This document shows positions 1 to 8,144 of a DNA stretch of 48,329 nt, one piece after another. The stretch covers positions 1 to 48,329 of the forward strand of contig JAJDEI010000155.1 in assembly GCA_029259845.1 (NCBI GenBank), in the 5' to 3' direction. The notes beneath the pieces were generated by a model. It did not search any database and was not told the DNA's origin. It was given only the letters and a program-made list of their open reading frames with translations. Source of the DNA: Planctomycetaceae bacterium. Lineage in GTDB: Bacteria; Planctomycetota; Planctomycetia; Planctomycetales; Planctomycetaceae. How positions within the stretch are numbered: position 1 is the first letter of the stretch; every line of letters starts with the position of its first letter. The position numbers and the translations under genes were made by a program.

Positions 1-148
1 CGTGGAGACGCTGCTGAGCGTGATCGAAACCTGTCGCCAGCAGAACCGTAACGTCTTCACCTTCGTCACCGACGCCGTCAAAGCCCACTTCGCCAGCCAA
101 CCACCCCCCACCCTGCTATCCGGGGTGTGAACGGTTACGAGCGTTTAC
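1..148 (+). mobile_element. Right end of an IS66-family insertion sequence
   Basis: The window opens inside a transposase tail. Eighteen bases after its stop codon the sequence reads ACGAGCGTTTAC, whose reverse complement starts GTAAACGCTCG. IS66-family elements begin with GTAA-type terminal inverted repeats, so the element boundary is placed at the C of this TTTAC (base 148). The left end and the target duplication lie outside the window, so the boundary is inferred from the terminal motif and from the reading frame of the next gene, which resumes right after it. Confidence 0.65.
2..130 (+). CDS. IS66-family transposase, C-terminal end (partial)
   Basis: The frame starting at base 2 is open to a TGA at 128-130 and gives 42 residues. 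The piece contains LLSVIETCRQQ, NVFTFVTDAVKAHF and a final LLSGV. The pattern of a Ser-Val-Ile-Glu-Thr-Cys segment followed by an Asn-Val-Phe-x-Phe-Val segment close to the stop is typical of the C-terminus of IS66 transposases (TnpC). The 5' part is cut off by the window edge, so whether the transposase is intact cannot be judged. The IS66-like terminal repeat just downstream supports the call. Confidence 0.8.
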   Translation: METLLSVIETCRQQNRNVFTFVTDAVKAHFASQPPPTLLSGV

Positions 149-184
149 CTTGGTGCCTCCCCTAGCGATGTCACTCATCTCGCT

Positions 185-1087
185 TTGTCAACTGCTGGAA
201 TTCGATCCGGCGGCTCCTTCACAAGGTCGTATGAGATCCACAACACATCCCAGCACACTTGCCTACTGTCGGCTCCTGTCAGTTCATGTGGCTGTGTGAG
301 TGCAGCCTTCGCAGATCAGACAATCGAGCCTGGCGGACATACGCAGCTGGACCTGACTATTGCCAGTGATGGTGCCGAGTCGCTGATGCAGACAGTCGAG
401 TCGATAGGCACTATTGGACCACACTTGGGTTCTCATCCCCTTTCCTTTCGTGTCTACGCAAACGCTCCGCCAACAATCTCGGTTGTGCCGAACGAAGTTC
501 GCTTTGGTCCGCTTCCGCAGAATGCCACAGAATACAGAGATGTCAACCTATTCCAGTCGCCGCTCGTGCAGCATGAGTTCGCTGTCGTTGAAATGAAGCC
601 TCTCGCAGACCTGCCAGTTCAACTATCACTCCTTGATTCCTCCCTTGGGGAAAACGCCCTTAATCACACGCTCCGACTGACGCTTGAATCTCATCGCCTT
701 ACTCCTGGCTCCACGACATCTGGGTCGATCGACGTCGTACTTGCCCTGGGCAGGCTGACGCGGCACATTTCTGTCCCCGTGATAATCACGGTGCAGCCAC
801 TTGCTCGTTTAGTGCCGAATGCATTTCTTTTTGCAACAGACCGTTCGACGGGCGTGACTCAAGCAAGTATCCGCATAATTCCGACTGACGACTCGACGCC
901 ATTAAACATCGAACCGTTGACAACACCGAACGGAGTTGACGTGACGGTGCAGGCAACGCGGGGGGGGCCGGAGATAACGCTTACCGCAAATCTGGCACAA
1001 GTCACCGCTTCGCATGTGGAGGTAATGGTCTCTCAAGGAGGGAACTCCCAAATGGTCGCTATTCACATTGTCGGATATGGCCGGTAG
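185..1087 (+). CDS. DUF1573-domain secreted protein, 5' end probably removed by the IS66 insertion
   Basis: The product has an N-terminal DUF1573-type Ig-like domain: a framework-like stretch (SGGSFTRSYEIHN), the hallmark SSCGC motif around residues 33-37 and the EPGG turn near residue 50. Beta-rich repeats of unknown type follow to residue 300. DUF1573 proteins are usually exported, but no signal peptide or ATG is present. The frame is open back to base 131, crosses the IS terminus at 148 and meets the transposase stop at 128-130. The TTG at 185 is therefore only a default start, and the native 5' end was probably lost to the insertion. The gene may now be a pseudogene or be expressed from the IS. 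Two secreted unknowns follow in the same direction (gaps 118 and about 120 bp), suggesting a former operon. Confidence 0.7.
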   Translation: MSTAGIRSGGSFTRSYEIHNTSQHTCLLSAPVSSCGCVSAAFADQTIEPGGHTQLDLTIASDGAESLMQTVESIGTIGPHLGSHPLSFRVYANAPPTISVVPNEVRFGPLPQNATEYRDVNLFQSPLVQHEFAVVEMKPLADLPVQLSLLDSSLGENALNHTLRLTLESHRLTPGSTTSGSIDVVLALGRLTRHISVPVIITVQPLARLVPNAFLFATDRSTGVTQASIRIIPTDDSTPLNIEPLTTPNGVDVTVQATRGGPEITLTANLAQVTASHVEVMVSQGGNSQMVAIHIVGYGR

Positions 1088-1205
1088 TACGCTTCGAGCT
1101 AATCGTCGTTCGCTCGTGAAGACTCCCTTCACACGTTGTTCGCCCAAAGACAACTGAAAACGACGTTTCCATCCATCACTCTCAGAACAAGGCGAGAACT
1201 CACTC

Positions 1206-1661
1206 ATGTATCGATCAACGGTAATCCTCAGCAGTGCCCTAGTGTCTGTGCTTGTGGCTGACTTTGCCTTTCTTGCAAGCATTAGTCCGGCCGAGATCTG
1301 CAAGTGGGAGTGTGTTCCGCGAACCGGGTGCATGTCTGCAGACGTCCTTTGCTTTATGACATGTTCGGGGCCCACAGTATCATGCCCCCAAAGGCACGCG
1401 AAAACGTACAATCCGAACGGCGCTGATTTGCAGATGGGTATTAGTAACACAGCCGAAACTGACAGGCTTATCCTGCTTCCCGACGCAGTATGCTGGACTG
1501 ATGAGTTGTGCCAACTCGATAATGGATGGTGGTTTAAATGCAATGGGCTATTCTGCGAACCAGGTACGATCCTTGACGGCTGCCCTAGCTGTATTCCTGG
1601 TGGAAGTCCGATTGACATTGAGGTAGAGAATTGGGACTGCGCAGCTTGTGGGACAAACTAA
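1206..1661 (+). CDS. Small cysteine-rich secreted protein, function unknown
   Basis: This is a 151-residue protein with a hydrophobic N-terminus (residues 5-29) that looks like a signal peptide. The mature part holds 14 cysteines (for example KWEC, TGC, DVLC, FMTC, DELC, LFC, DGCPSC, CAAC), an even number consistent with an extracytoplasmic disulphide-bonded domain. I do not recognise a family. It starts at ATG 1206, 118 bp after the DUF1573 gene, and ends 10 bp before the longest reading of the next gene, so the three are probably co-transcribed. Its base composition is lower in GC than most of the window. What it binds or protects cannot be told from sequence. Confidence 0.7.
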   Translation: MYRSTVILSSALVSVLVADFAFLASISPAEICKWECVPRTGCMSADVLCFMTCSGPTVSCPQRHAKTYNPNGADLQMGISNTAETDRLILLPDAVCWTDELCQLDNGWWFKCNGLFCEPGTILDGCPSCIPGGSPIDIEVENWDCAACGTN

Positions 1662-1781
1662 TTCCGACACTTGCTCAGCGGGCGGCGTGTGCGCCCGGGG
1701 TGGTTGCTGTGCGGAGAGCCAACGGCCGTTGCCCATTCGACGGGTTTGCTGCCATCGGTCTCGGTAGAAAGGGTGGTCATA

Positions 1782-3092
1782 GTGCTTGCTGCAATCAGGG
1801 AGATCGTCGGATGCCGAGGCATCTTGGGCATTCTGTTGCTGATCGTCGTTGCATGTCTTGTCGGCACCAAGTGTCAGGCGGAAGGCCTGTCGCAGTTTGG
1901 CGAAGAAGTCTATAAATTCGAACCGTTGCCCGATCCAGGGGAATTGCTCCAAGACATTGAGGTGACTTGTTTGGCGAATTATTCCCAGATTGCGAGTTGG
2001 GAAGGAGAGTACACTTTTTTCGAGAACATCAGAATCGTCGATAACGACGGCTCCGAAGGGAAACAATTCGGTGTCAACGAATCCGATTCGACAGGAGTGT
2101 TTCGAAAAGGAGTCCAAGGGATATGCCGGTTTGCCGTCGATACCGTGAATGACCAATTGTTCGTGGACTGGGAGCCACAGATAGCAATCATTCGTTCAGT
2201 CCCAGGAGGACGTGAAGTGTACCGTCAGATGACGGGTCAGCCGCCTTTAAAAAGAGGAGACGGACGCACGGCCTCTCTGTTAAGGCGGAGACGTTCTATT
2301 GTGACATCCGAGCATTGGCTGCACTCTGTTCCCGGCAAGGAGTATGGACGGTTTCTCCTGGAGCCTGAAGGTGTGCGTCACGTCGGCCCAGCAGGTTTTC
2401 GTGATCCTTCAGGTGACGCGGGAAACTACTTTTGGAGGGACGTCGTCGATGTCAGATTGTTCTTTGGTGTTCAAGGAAGAACGACTTGGCAAATGATCCA
2501 TGAAGTGGCGACAACGTTATCTTCTGATGAACATCCCGAAGGAATCGATGTGTCGAGGTCACCGGTCGATGGTGGGGAGATGCTACGGATAGCTCTCACA
2601 CCCAAAACCGGAGGCCAGTTAGAAATGCGAGTCAAACTGTATCTGGATTCGCGTGTCCAATGGAATCTCACGCGAGCGATCGTCGATGGACCGGCGGAGA
2701 GTTTTCAAGAGGCATGGATATGGGAGTATGAAGACAAGAATGGTGTATTCATTCCATCCAAGTTCATAAAGACCATTTCGGATTCCGGTAATCGTGAGTT
2801 TGAACGTGGATTTGACTTAGTGGAGTCGGAGCTGAACCATCAGATAGACGAAGTGACGTTTTCCTATGGGAGTTTGGGCCTTGGGAATGGTGATCGCGTG
2901 GTCGACCGACTGCAAGAGAAGGTGTATGTCCTTAAGGACGGAACACCGGTGGAACCAAAATATGGATTGCAAGCCGTTCAGGAGCAACCGCGGTCAGCGG
3001 TGAAGACATGGGTTCTTATTCTGATCAATGCTGTCGCTTGTGTCATAGCTATTGGCCTATTCTGGAAGAGCAGAATGAGGAAAAGCGGGTAG
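1782..3092 (+). CDS. Membrane-anchored secreted protein of unknown function
   Basis: The open frame runs from a TTG at 1671, but the GTG at 1782 fits better. AGAAAGG lies about 9 bases upstream of it, and the product then opens with a charged N-region and a hydrophobic core (GILGILLLIVVACLVG) ending in a KCQAEG region, a good signal peptide or lipoprotein-like leader. The roughly 370-residue exported domain is rich in beta-type sequence, with no catalytic motif I can name. Its general look resembles the secreted LolA-like proteins common in planctomycetes, a weak impression. A C-terminal membrane helix (WVLILINAVACVIAIGLFW) followed by Arg/Lys anchors the tail. It closes the DUF1573/cysteine-rich gene set and is lower in GC than the genes after it. 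Confidence 0.65.
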   Translation: MLAAIREIVGCRGILGILLLIVVACLVGTKCQAEGLSQFGEEVYKFEPLPDPGELLQDIEVTCLANYSQIASWEGEYTFFENIRIVDNDGSEGKQFGVNESDSTGVFRKGVQGICRFAVDTVNDQLFVDWEPQIAIIRSVPGGREVYRQMTGQPPLKRGDGRTASLLRRRRSIVTSEHWLHSVPGKEYGRFLLEPEGVRHVGPAGFRDPSGDAGNYFWRDVVDVRLFFGVQGRTTWQMIHEVATTLSSDEHPEGIDVSRSPVDGGEMLRIALTPKTGGQLEMRVKLYLDSRVQWNLTRAIVDGPAESFQEAWIWEYEDKNGVFIPSKFIKTISDSGNREFERGFDLVESELNHQIDEVTFSYGSLGLGNGDRVVDRLQEKVYVLKDGTPVEPKYGLQAVQEQPRSAVKTWVLILINAVACVIAIGLFWKSRMRKSG

Positions 3093-3210
3093 CCCAAATT
3101 GCTTGCAGCGTTTGGGCCGGCGAAATCGGCAGAAGATCCGCAAAGAGTAACCGGCAACCTCTCACGGCCGCGCCGCTTTCCCGATCTGAAACGGCTTCGG
3201 CGGCTGCCGC

Positions 3211-5466
3211 TCATTCCGTTGCGGCGGCGGGTTGGTAGCGGCCGCCGGTTTTGTAGAGGGGGAGGTAGCGGTAGTAGACTTCCAGGCAGAGCGTGGCGAC
3301 GGCGGTGGTGTAGATGCGACCGCCGTAGGGGCCCCATTCGCCGCGCGGCTCCCAGGAACCGGCGAGCGGACCGCGCGTTGTTTGTTCGGAGATGAGCAGG
3401 TCGCGGACGCGCTCGTTCCAGCGCCGCCAGGGATCGCCGCCGTACTGGAACGTCGCCAGCGTGCCGTAGTACCAGTAGTAGTAGTTCATCGTTTCGCGGC
3501 TGGGGAGCTGCCGCATGAGATAGCCGATCGCCTCGTCGCTGGATGCGTGCGACCGTTTGAGACCGAGCATCTGTTTGCAGAACAGAGCCTCGGCGGTCAT
3601 CGTGGCGGAGACGGCTTTGTCGATCTTGCGGTATGTGGCGAGCCCGCTGTTGCGGCCGCGGCTCATGCCGTTGAGGAACTTGACCATCTGCTGCTTGGTC
3701 GTACCGGGGACGGGGATGCCGCCCGCCTCAGCGCTCTTGAGGGCCATCAACTGCCAGCCGAACATGCTCATGTCGCCGTAGGTGTTTCGAGTTTGCACGT
3801 ATCTCCACGAGCCGTCGGGGGTCTGAGTGGCGGCGATGTAATCGACGGCGCGGACGAGGGGACTCCGAAGCCAGTCGCTGTCCGCGGTGCCGGACATCAT
3901 CGCATGGGCTTCGGCGAGAGCGAACGTGGCCATGCCGTGACAGTACATGCCAGCGATGAACGACGCCCGTCCGCCGAGATACCCGTTGGCCGTCTGTTGC
4001 CGGATGAGCCACGTCAGGGCCTTGCGGACAGTCGCAGCGTATTCGCCATTGTCCGGAGTGTGCCCGGCTCCCAGGAAGGCGAGGACGGCGAGTGCGGTCA
4101 CGCCCGTGTCGGCGTCTCCGCCCACGTTGGGCCGCTCGTGACGGGCTTTGCTCTCTTTGGCGGTGCCGGCTCCAAAACGACTGGCGTCCCAGAAGCCGTT
4201 GGGATCCTGCGTCGATGCCATCCACTGGAGCGCCCGCTCGACGGCCTCCTCGGACTCCCGCGTCCCGCCAAACTGCCGGGTCGCCAGCTTGCGTTCTTCA
4301 ACACTCCGCAACTGATAGGCCGCCGGGACGCGCGTCAAATCGCTGCGTTTCAAGGGGGCGAAGTTTTGACGTTCCACTTCCGGGAGCACCGGAGGAAGAA
4401 CCGGATCGCGAGTCGCCCCATCCAGCGAAGCCAGTAGCGGTTCGTCCCGAGGCCGGGGTGTGCGAGGCGTCGTTTGCAGCCGTTGGCGAACCGGGATTGT
4501 CTCGTTGGGCGTCGGCGGCAACCGGGTGCGAGACCGCGTCTGCTCGATGGATCCCGAAGAAGACGATGCCGCCGCTTGCGGGGACGCTTCGAGCCGTCCG
4601 GTCTCTTGCACATCAATCGCTGCCGGCGCGGGCCCCTCTCGATTGCGAACGTCGTCGGCATCGTCCCGTTGTTGGAGCTTGGCCATCTCCTGATTGCGGG
4701 CGGCGATGGAAGTGACGTCCGGTTCGGGAAGGTAATCCGGACGGTCCCGGTCGACGGCTCCCCGTTTCGGCTTGTCAAGCGGGGACTCCGGCGTGGGCGC
4801 TGAAGCTGCCAGGTTACTCCGCTGCCGTTCTGCCGACGGGACTGAGGCCTCTTCACGTGAGACCGGCTCGGGGGTCTCGACATCGAGCGGCAGCACCGCT
4901 TGCTGCAGCAGTCCCTCCATCGCTGCCAACTGCTGCTCCGGAAGTTCGGACGGTGCGTCCGGCAAAATGTCGAGATCTTTGAGAGGCCGTTGGCCGAGTT
5001 CGACCGGTTCGGGCCGCGGCAACGGTCCTTGATCCGGCTCGGTCAGTTCCCGGGTCCGATCGAACCGGGTGAGTTCCTCGTCCCGCGTATCGGGCAGTTC
5101 CTCCCAGACGGGCGTGTTGCCAGTGCTCAGTTCCTGCGTTGTCTGAGGGCTCTCGGAGATTGCTGACCGGATCTGGATGGGAACGGGGACGTCCTCGTTG
5201 AGGAACTCCAGCAGCCGCCCCCGATATTCGGGGATCATGGCAACGACGCCGCAACCCATCGAAACGTGCACGGCGAGCGAGAACAACAGGGCCTTGCTGG
5301 AGACCCGTTTCTCGCCCCATCGCGTCGCCAGCATGGTCAGGAAGTGGGCTCCGGCAAGAATGAATCCCAGACAGAGCGCCCCCCAGAAGAGCGGCTGCAG
5401 GATGGTCAGCAGCAGTTCGAACACTTGGTCGACAGGTGCCGCCGGATCGAAGTCCGCCAGGATCAT
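3211..5466 (-). CDS. Membrane protein with long linker and prenyltransferase/squalene-oxidase-repeat domain
   Basis: Starting at the ATG at 5466, which overlaps the exbD stop in an ATGA junction, the product is 751 residues. Two hydrophobic segments occupy about residues 15-48 and 57-80. A low-complexity linker rich in Pro, Glu, Arg and Gln runs to about residue 400. The last 340 residues form an alpha/alpha-barrel of squalene-cyclase type, with QW-like repeats (QDPNGFWDA, QTPDGSWRY) and a GMYCHGMATFALAEA segment. The acidic DxDD of true cyclases is not evident, so a binding or structural role is as likely as catalysis. The 4-bp overlap with an ExbD gene implies a membrane complex with the barrel in the periplasm. 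An upstream start at 5529 is possible but would overlap exbD further. Confidence 0.85.
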   Translation of the reverse strand: MILADFDPAAPVDQVFELLLTILQPLFWGALCLGFILAGAHFLTMLATRWGEKRVSSKALLFSLAVHVSMGCGVVAMIPEYRGRLLEFLNEDVPVPIQIRSAISESPQTTQELSTGNTPVWEELPDTRDEELTRFDRTRELTEPDQGPLPRPEPVELGQRPLKDLDILPDAPSELPEQQLAAMEGLLQQAVLPLDVETPEPVSREEASVPSAERQRSNLAASAPTPESPLDKPKRGAVDRDRPDYLPEPDVTSIAARNQEMAKLQQRDDADDVRNREGPAPAAIDVQETGRLEASPQAAASSSSGSIEQTRSRTRLPPTPNETIPVRQRLQTTPRTPRPRDEPLLASLDGATRDPVLPPVLPEVERQNFAPLKRSDLTRVPAAYQLRSVEERKLATRQFGGTRESEEAVERALQWMASTQDPNGFWDASRFGAGTAKESKARHERPNVGGDADTGVTALAVLAFLGAGHTPDNGEYAATVRKALTWLIRQQTANGYLGGRASFIAGMYCHGMATFALAEAHAMMSGTADSDWLRSPLVRAVDYIAATQTPDGSWRYVQTRNTYGDMSMFGWQLMALKSAEAGGIPVPGTTKQQMVKFLNGMSRGRNSGLATYRKIDKAVSATMTAEALFCKQMLGLKRSHASSDEAIGYLMRQLPSRETMNYYYWYYGTLATFQYGGDPWRRWNERVRDLLISEQTTRGPLAGSWEPRGEWGPYGGRIYTTAVATLCLEVYYRYLPLYKTGGRYQPAAATE

Positions 5467-5906
5467 GGCGAGGTTCCCTCCTGCAACCGGTTGGCAAGCT
5501 GGACCTGCGTGATTTTCTCCTGCTGGCACAGGTTGAGCACGTCCATGATCCGCTGGTACACGACCGCCCCGTCGCCCCGAACGATCACCGCCTGATCCGC
5601 ATAGCGTGCCCGCGCGGTTCGCAAGAACTGCCGCAACTCATCCATGGTTTGCGTGCTTCGTTTGACGAACACCGTGCCGTCTCTGGTGACGTTGATGACG
5701 ATTTCATCCGGCAACGCGGTCAGTGGCTGGGCGACCGAGACAGCCGGCAGATCGATCTCGTATTGCCGCTCCGCTTCGGTGAACTGGGTGCCCACCATAA
5801 AGAAGATCACCAACAGCAGCACGATATCAATCATCGGCGTGAGATTGAGCGAAGGTTCTTCCGGCTGATGAGTTTTGAGAGGCACGAGAGGGTTCCCCGG
5901 AGGCAT
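5463..5906 (-). CDS. ExbD/TolR-family biopolymer transport protein
   Basis: This 147-residue protein has the standard ExbD plan: a short cytoplasmic N-terminus, one membrane helix beginning LTPMIDIVLLLVIFFMV with the conserved membrane Asp (residue 27), and a periplasmic domain ending near residue 140. ExbD/TolR subunits pair with ExbB/TolQ and use the proton-motive force to drive a periplasmic partner. No ExbB gene lies next to it, so the motor partner must be elsewhere. Its stop overlaps the start of the barrel-domain gene (ATGA), implying coupled translation. A TATAAT hexamer on the minus strand at 5928-5923 could be its -10 box, although no convincing -35 is seen. Confidence 0.92.
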   Translation of the reverse strand: MPPGNPLVPLKTHQPEEPSLNLTPMIDIVLLLVIFFMVGTQFTEAERQYEIDLPAVSVAQPLTALPDEIVINVTRDGTVFVKRSTQTMDELRQFLRTARARYADQAVIVRGDGAVVYQRIMDVLNLCQQEKITQVQLANRLQEGTSP

Positions 5907-6215
5907 CGGTCCGCTTGTGCGGATTATATCGATTCGAAGCAGCGAGCGTGAGACCGGCTTGCCTTACGCTCCCCAATCCGACCGTGGGGGAACACGCAGG
6001 AATCGCGGCATCTTCTGCCGAAGGGCATCGCACGGAACCCTGAAAAATTGGAATAATTGGACGAACCGGGAGCCAATGACCACAGCGGCTGTGAGAACTC
6101 ATTCCCCGATCAACCGGGCAGGAAGCTGCAGACGATGCTGAAGACACGACACGGAGATTCGATACACCCGACCACGTCTATCGACACGTCAACCGAATTC
6201 CCAAGGAGGGTCCTC
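5907..6215. other. Divergent intergenic region between exbD and the outer-membrane protein gene
   Basis: This gap separates exbD (minus) from the gene starting at 6216 (plus). The frame of the downstream gene is open upstream of 6216, but the translation there looks non-coding and lies before a strong AGGAGG ribosome site at about 6204-6209, so it is not counted as coding. A TATAAT on the minus strand (5928-5923) faces exbD. I see no RNA gene. Confidence 0.4.
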
Positions 6216-7526
6216 ATGCCTCGCGCGCTTGCAGCAGTCCTGATTACAACGCTGGTCGTCGGCGTCCCGACGTCCACCTTCGCCCAGAGGAGAAGGTGCC
6301 GGGCCAATCGACCGGCACCTCAACGCTACTGTCCCCCGACGGAACACCGCCCCGTCCAGCCCGAGTCGGACCGTGACCAGCCGGCTCCCGCACCGTCGAT
6401 CGACGACTCTCAACAGGCTCCCCAGCAGCCGGATGCCCCGTCGAACGACTTCCAACAGGTGAATCCCCCGCAACAGGCCCAGCCAACGTTTAATTCGTCG
6501 CAGCCGACGACCGCCGCAAGCTCGGCACAGTCGCTCGCGCCGAACTCGATCGGCGATTTCTTCGGTACCGGCCAGTCTCAGTTTACGATCCTCGGCAGTC
6601 CGTTCACGGGTCCGAATGCGGCGGCGTCCGGCGGCAACGTGGGGCGCCAGAAGCTCGGCGAGAACGTCAGTCCGATTCCGCGCGATCGCGTGTTCGTCAA
6701 CTATTCGTTCTTCAATAATGTCCCGATCACGGCGACGGGAACTAACGTCAATCGGTTCACGCCCGGTTTTGAGAAGACGTTTCAGGACGGGAACATGTCC
6801 ATTGAATTCCGTGCACCCTTCGCGTCCACGGCCGATTCAACATTCTTTGCCAACGGCAATGTCCAGCAGGATCAATTCGAGTGGGGCGACCTGACGATGT
6901 TCCTCAAGGCGCTGCTGTATAACAATGATGAGATCGCCCTCTCGGGCGGTGTGGGCTTCTCATTCCCCACTCACGACCCGTTCGTCGTGCTCGATTCGGG
7001 CGGACTCGCGCTCATCAAGGTCGACAACAACGCGATTCACGCCATGCCGTTTCTCGCCGCCCTGTGGACGCCGAACGACCAGTTGTTCGTCCAGACATAC
7101 GCCCAGTTCGACACCGACCTGAACGGAAACACCGTGTACGTTGACAACGGTGGCGGACCGTTCAACGCCGGACGGATCCAGGACCAGACGTACGGGTTCT
7201 TCAGCCTCATCGCCGGCTATTGGGTCTATCAGAATCCCTGTGGAAGAATTCAGGGAATCGCGCCGGTCGTCGAGGTCCACTTCAACCGCTCGTTGAGTAA
7301 CGCCGACGCCGTCTCCCAAGGAGGCACGGGAGTCTCCGGTGGTGACGACACTCTCAGCGTCACGAACGCGACTGTGGGCGTGAACGTGTTCCTCCACGAC
7401 AACCTGCAGATGCAAGCCGGTTATGGATTTCCGCTGGCCGGTGCCGATGACCAATTCGATGGGGAGTTCCGAATTTCGTTGAACTGGCTGTTTGGCAAAA
7501 GCGGAAACTTGTACAGCAACCGCTGA
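6216..7526 (+). CDS. Secreted outer-membrane beta-barrel-type protein
   Basis: The start at ATG 6216 is fixed by an AGGAGG ribosome site 7-12 bases upstream and by the signal peptide that follows (MPRALAAVLITTLVVGVPT, cleavage likely after TFA). The mature protein of about 410 residues opens with a Gln/Pro-rich unstructured stretch (about residues 30-115). The rest is rich in alternating polar and hydrophobic strands, such as MSIEFRAPF, DEIALSGGVGFSFP, LFVQTYAQFD and LQMQAGYGFPLAG, and ends with FRISLNWLFG before a short tail. This matches transporter-like or porin-like barrels annotated in planctomycetes as outer-membrane proteins of unknown function. It is monocistronic, with a strong terminator 44 bp downstream. 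Confidence 0.75.
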   Translation: MPRALAAVLITTLVVGVPTSTFAQRRRCRANRPAPQRYCPPTEHRPVQPESDRDQPAPAPSIDDSQQAPQQPDAPSNDFQQVNPPQQAQPTFNSSQPTTAASSAQSLAPNSIGDFFGTGQSQFTILGSPFTGPNAAASGGNVGRQKLGENVSPIPRDRVFVNYSFFNNVPITATGTNVNRFTPGFEKTFQDGNMSIEFRAPFASTADSTFFANGNVQQDQFEWGDLTMFLKALLYNNDEIALSGGVGFSFPTHDPFVVLDSGGLALIKVDNNAIHAMPFLAALWTPNDQLFVQTYAQFDTDLNGNTVYVDNGGGPFNAGRIQDQTYGFFSLIAGYWVYQNPCGRIQGIAPVVEVHFNRSLSNADAVSQGGTGVSGGDDTLSVTNATVGVNVFLHDNLQMQAGYGFPLAGADDQFDGEFRISLNWLFGKSGNLYSNR

Positions 7527-7569
7527 GACAAACGCCGATTGATTCAGGTCCTTTTGACGATGGACATCC

Positions 7570-7607
7570 CAGAGCCGCCGGACTTTTCCGGCGGCTCTGT
7601 TTTTTTG
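7570..7607 (+). terminator. Rho-independent terminator after the outer-membrane protein gene
   Basis: A perfect 13-bp stem (CAGAGCCGCCGGA, 7570-7582, pairing with 7587-7599) encloses a 4-base CTTT loop and is followed directly by a run of eight T residues. It sits 44 bp after the stop codon of the gene ending at 7526. This is the clearest intrinsic terminator in the window. Confidence 0.93.
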
Positions 7608-7777
7608 CGTACTCCGTGCCAGAGTTGCCTCAACCTCTTGCAGAGGGGCGATTTCAGGATTTGCGTCGTCCCGGGAAATATCCGGGAAGAACGACAACCG
7701 CCCCACGTTAGCTTTGGTGTAAGACGGGAGACGCCTCCCCGCGAATCAAAAAAACATCCTGCACCAGGAGCTGACTC

Positions 7778-8062
7778 ATGACCCGCCTGTTTTCGCTCAA
7801 AAAGATCGTTTTCGCTGCTGTCGCTGTCGCCGGACTAAGCTTCGCCGCCGGTTCCGCTGACGCCGGCCACTACGGCTGTGACTATGGCTACGGTTACAAC
7901 GATTACTACGTCCAGCGGATCGTGACTTACGATTACGACCGTATTGCCGACTACCACGACCACACCCGATACACCGATTGTGGCGTACCTTACCAGGTGC
8001 GCGTGCTGCACACCCGGACGGTCGCCGTCCCTGTGGTCAGCTACGTCAGGGTCGCCTACTGA
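7778..8062 (+). CDS. Small Tyr-rich secreted protein, function unknown
   Basis: This 94-residue protein has a clean signal peptide (KKIVFAAVAVAGLSFAAG, cleavage near SADA) and a short mature part dominated by Tyr, Asp, His and Val (YGCDYGYGYNDYYVQR). An AGGAG ribosome site lies about 10 bases before the ATG. Small Tyr/His-rich exported proteins are frequent in planctomycetes, and no function is known to me. It follows the terminator at 7570-7607, so it should have its own promoter. The sigma-factor gene begins 82 bp downstream in the same direction. Confidence 0.7.
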   Translation: MTRLFSLKKIVFAAVAVAGLSFAAGSADAGHYGCDYGYGYNDYYVQRIVTYDYDRIADYHDHTRYTDCGVPYQVRVLHTRTVAVPVVSYVRVAY

Positions 8063-8144
8063 GATGGCACGGGATTCGATCAGCCGATCGGGAGCGCGGA
8101 TCAGGGCCATTGATCCGTCCCGTCGGCTTGATCTTGGCCGGTCG

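Noticed and set aside
3232..4437. 401-residue open frame on the plus strand
   Set aside because: It lies antisense to the barrel-domain gene, which has recognisable repeats and a translationally coupled start.
7944..8144. Long N-terminal extension of the sigma factor
   Set aside because: It overlaps the preceding secreted-protein gene and is Thr/Ser/Arg-rich with no sigma-domain pattern.
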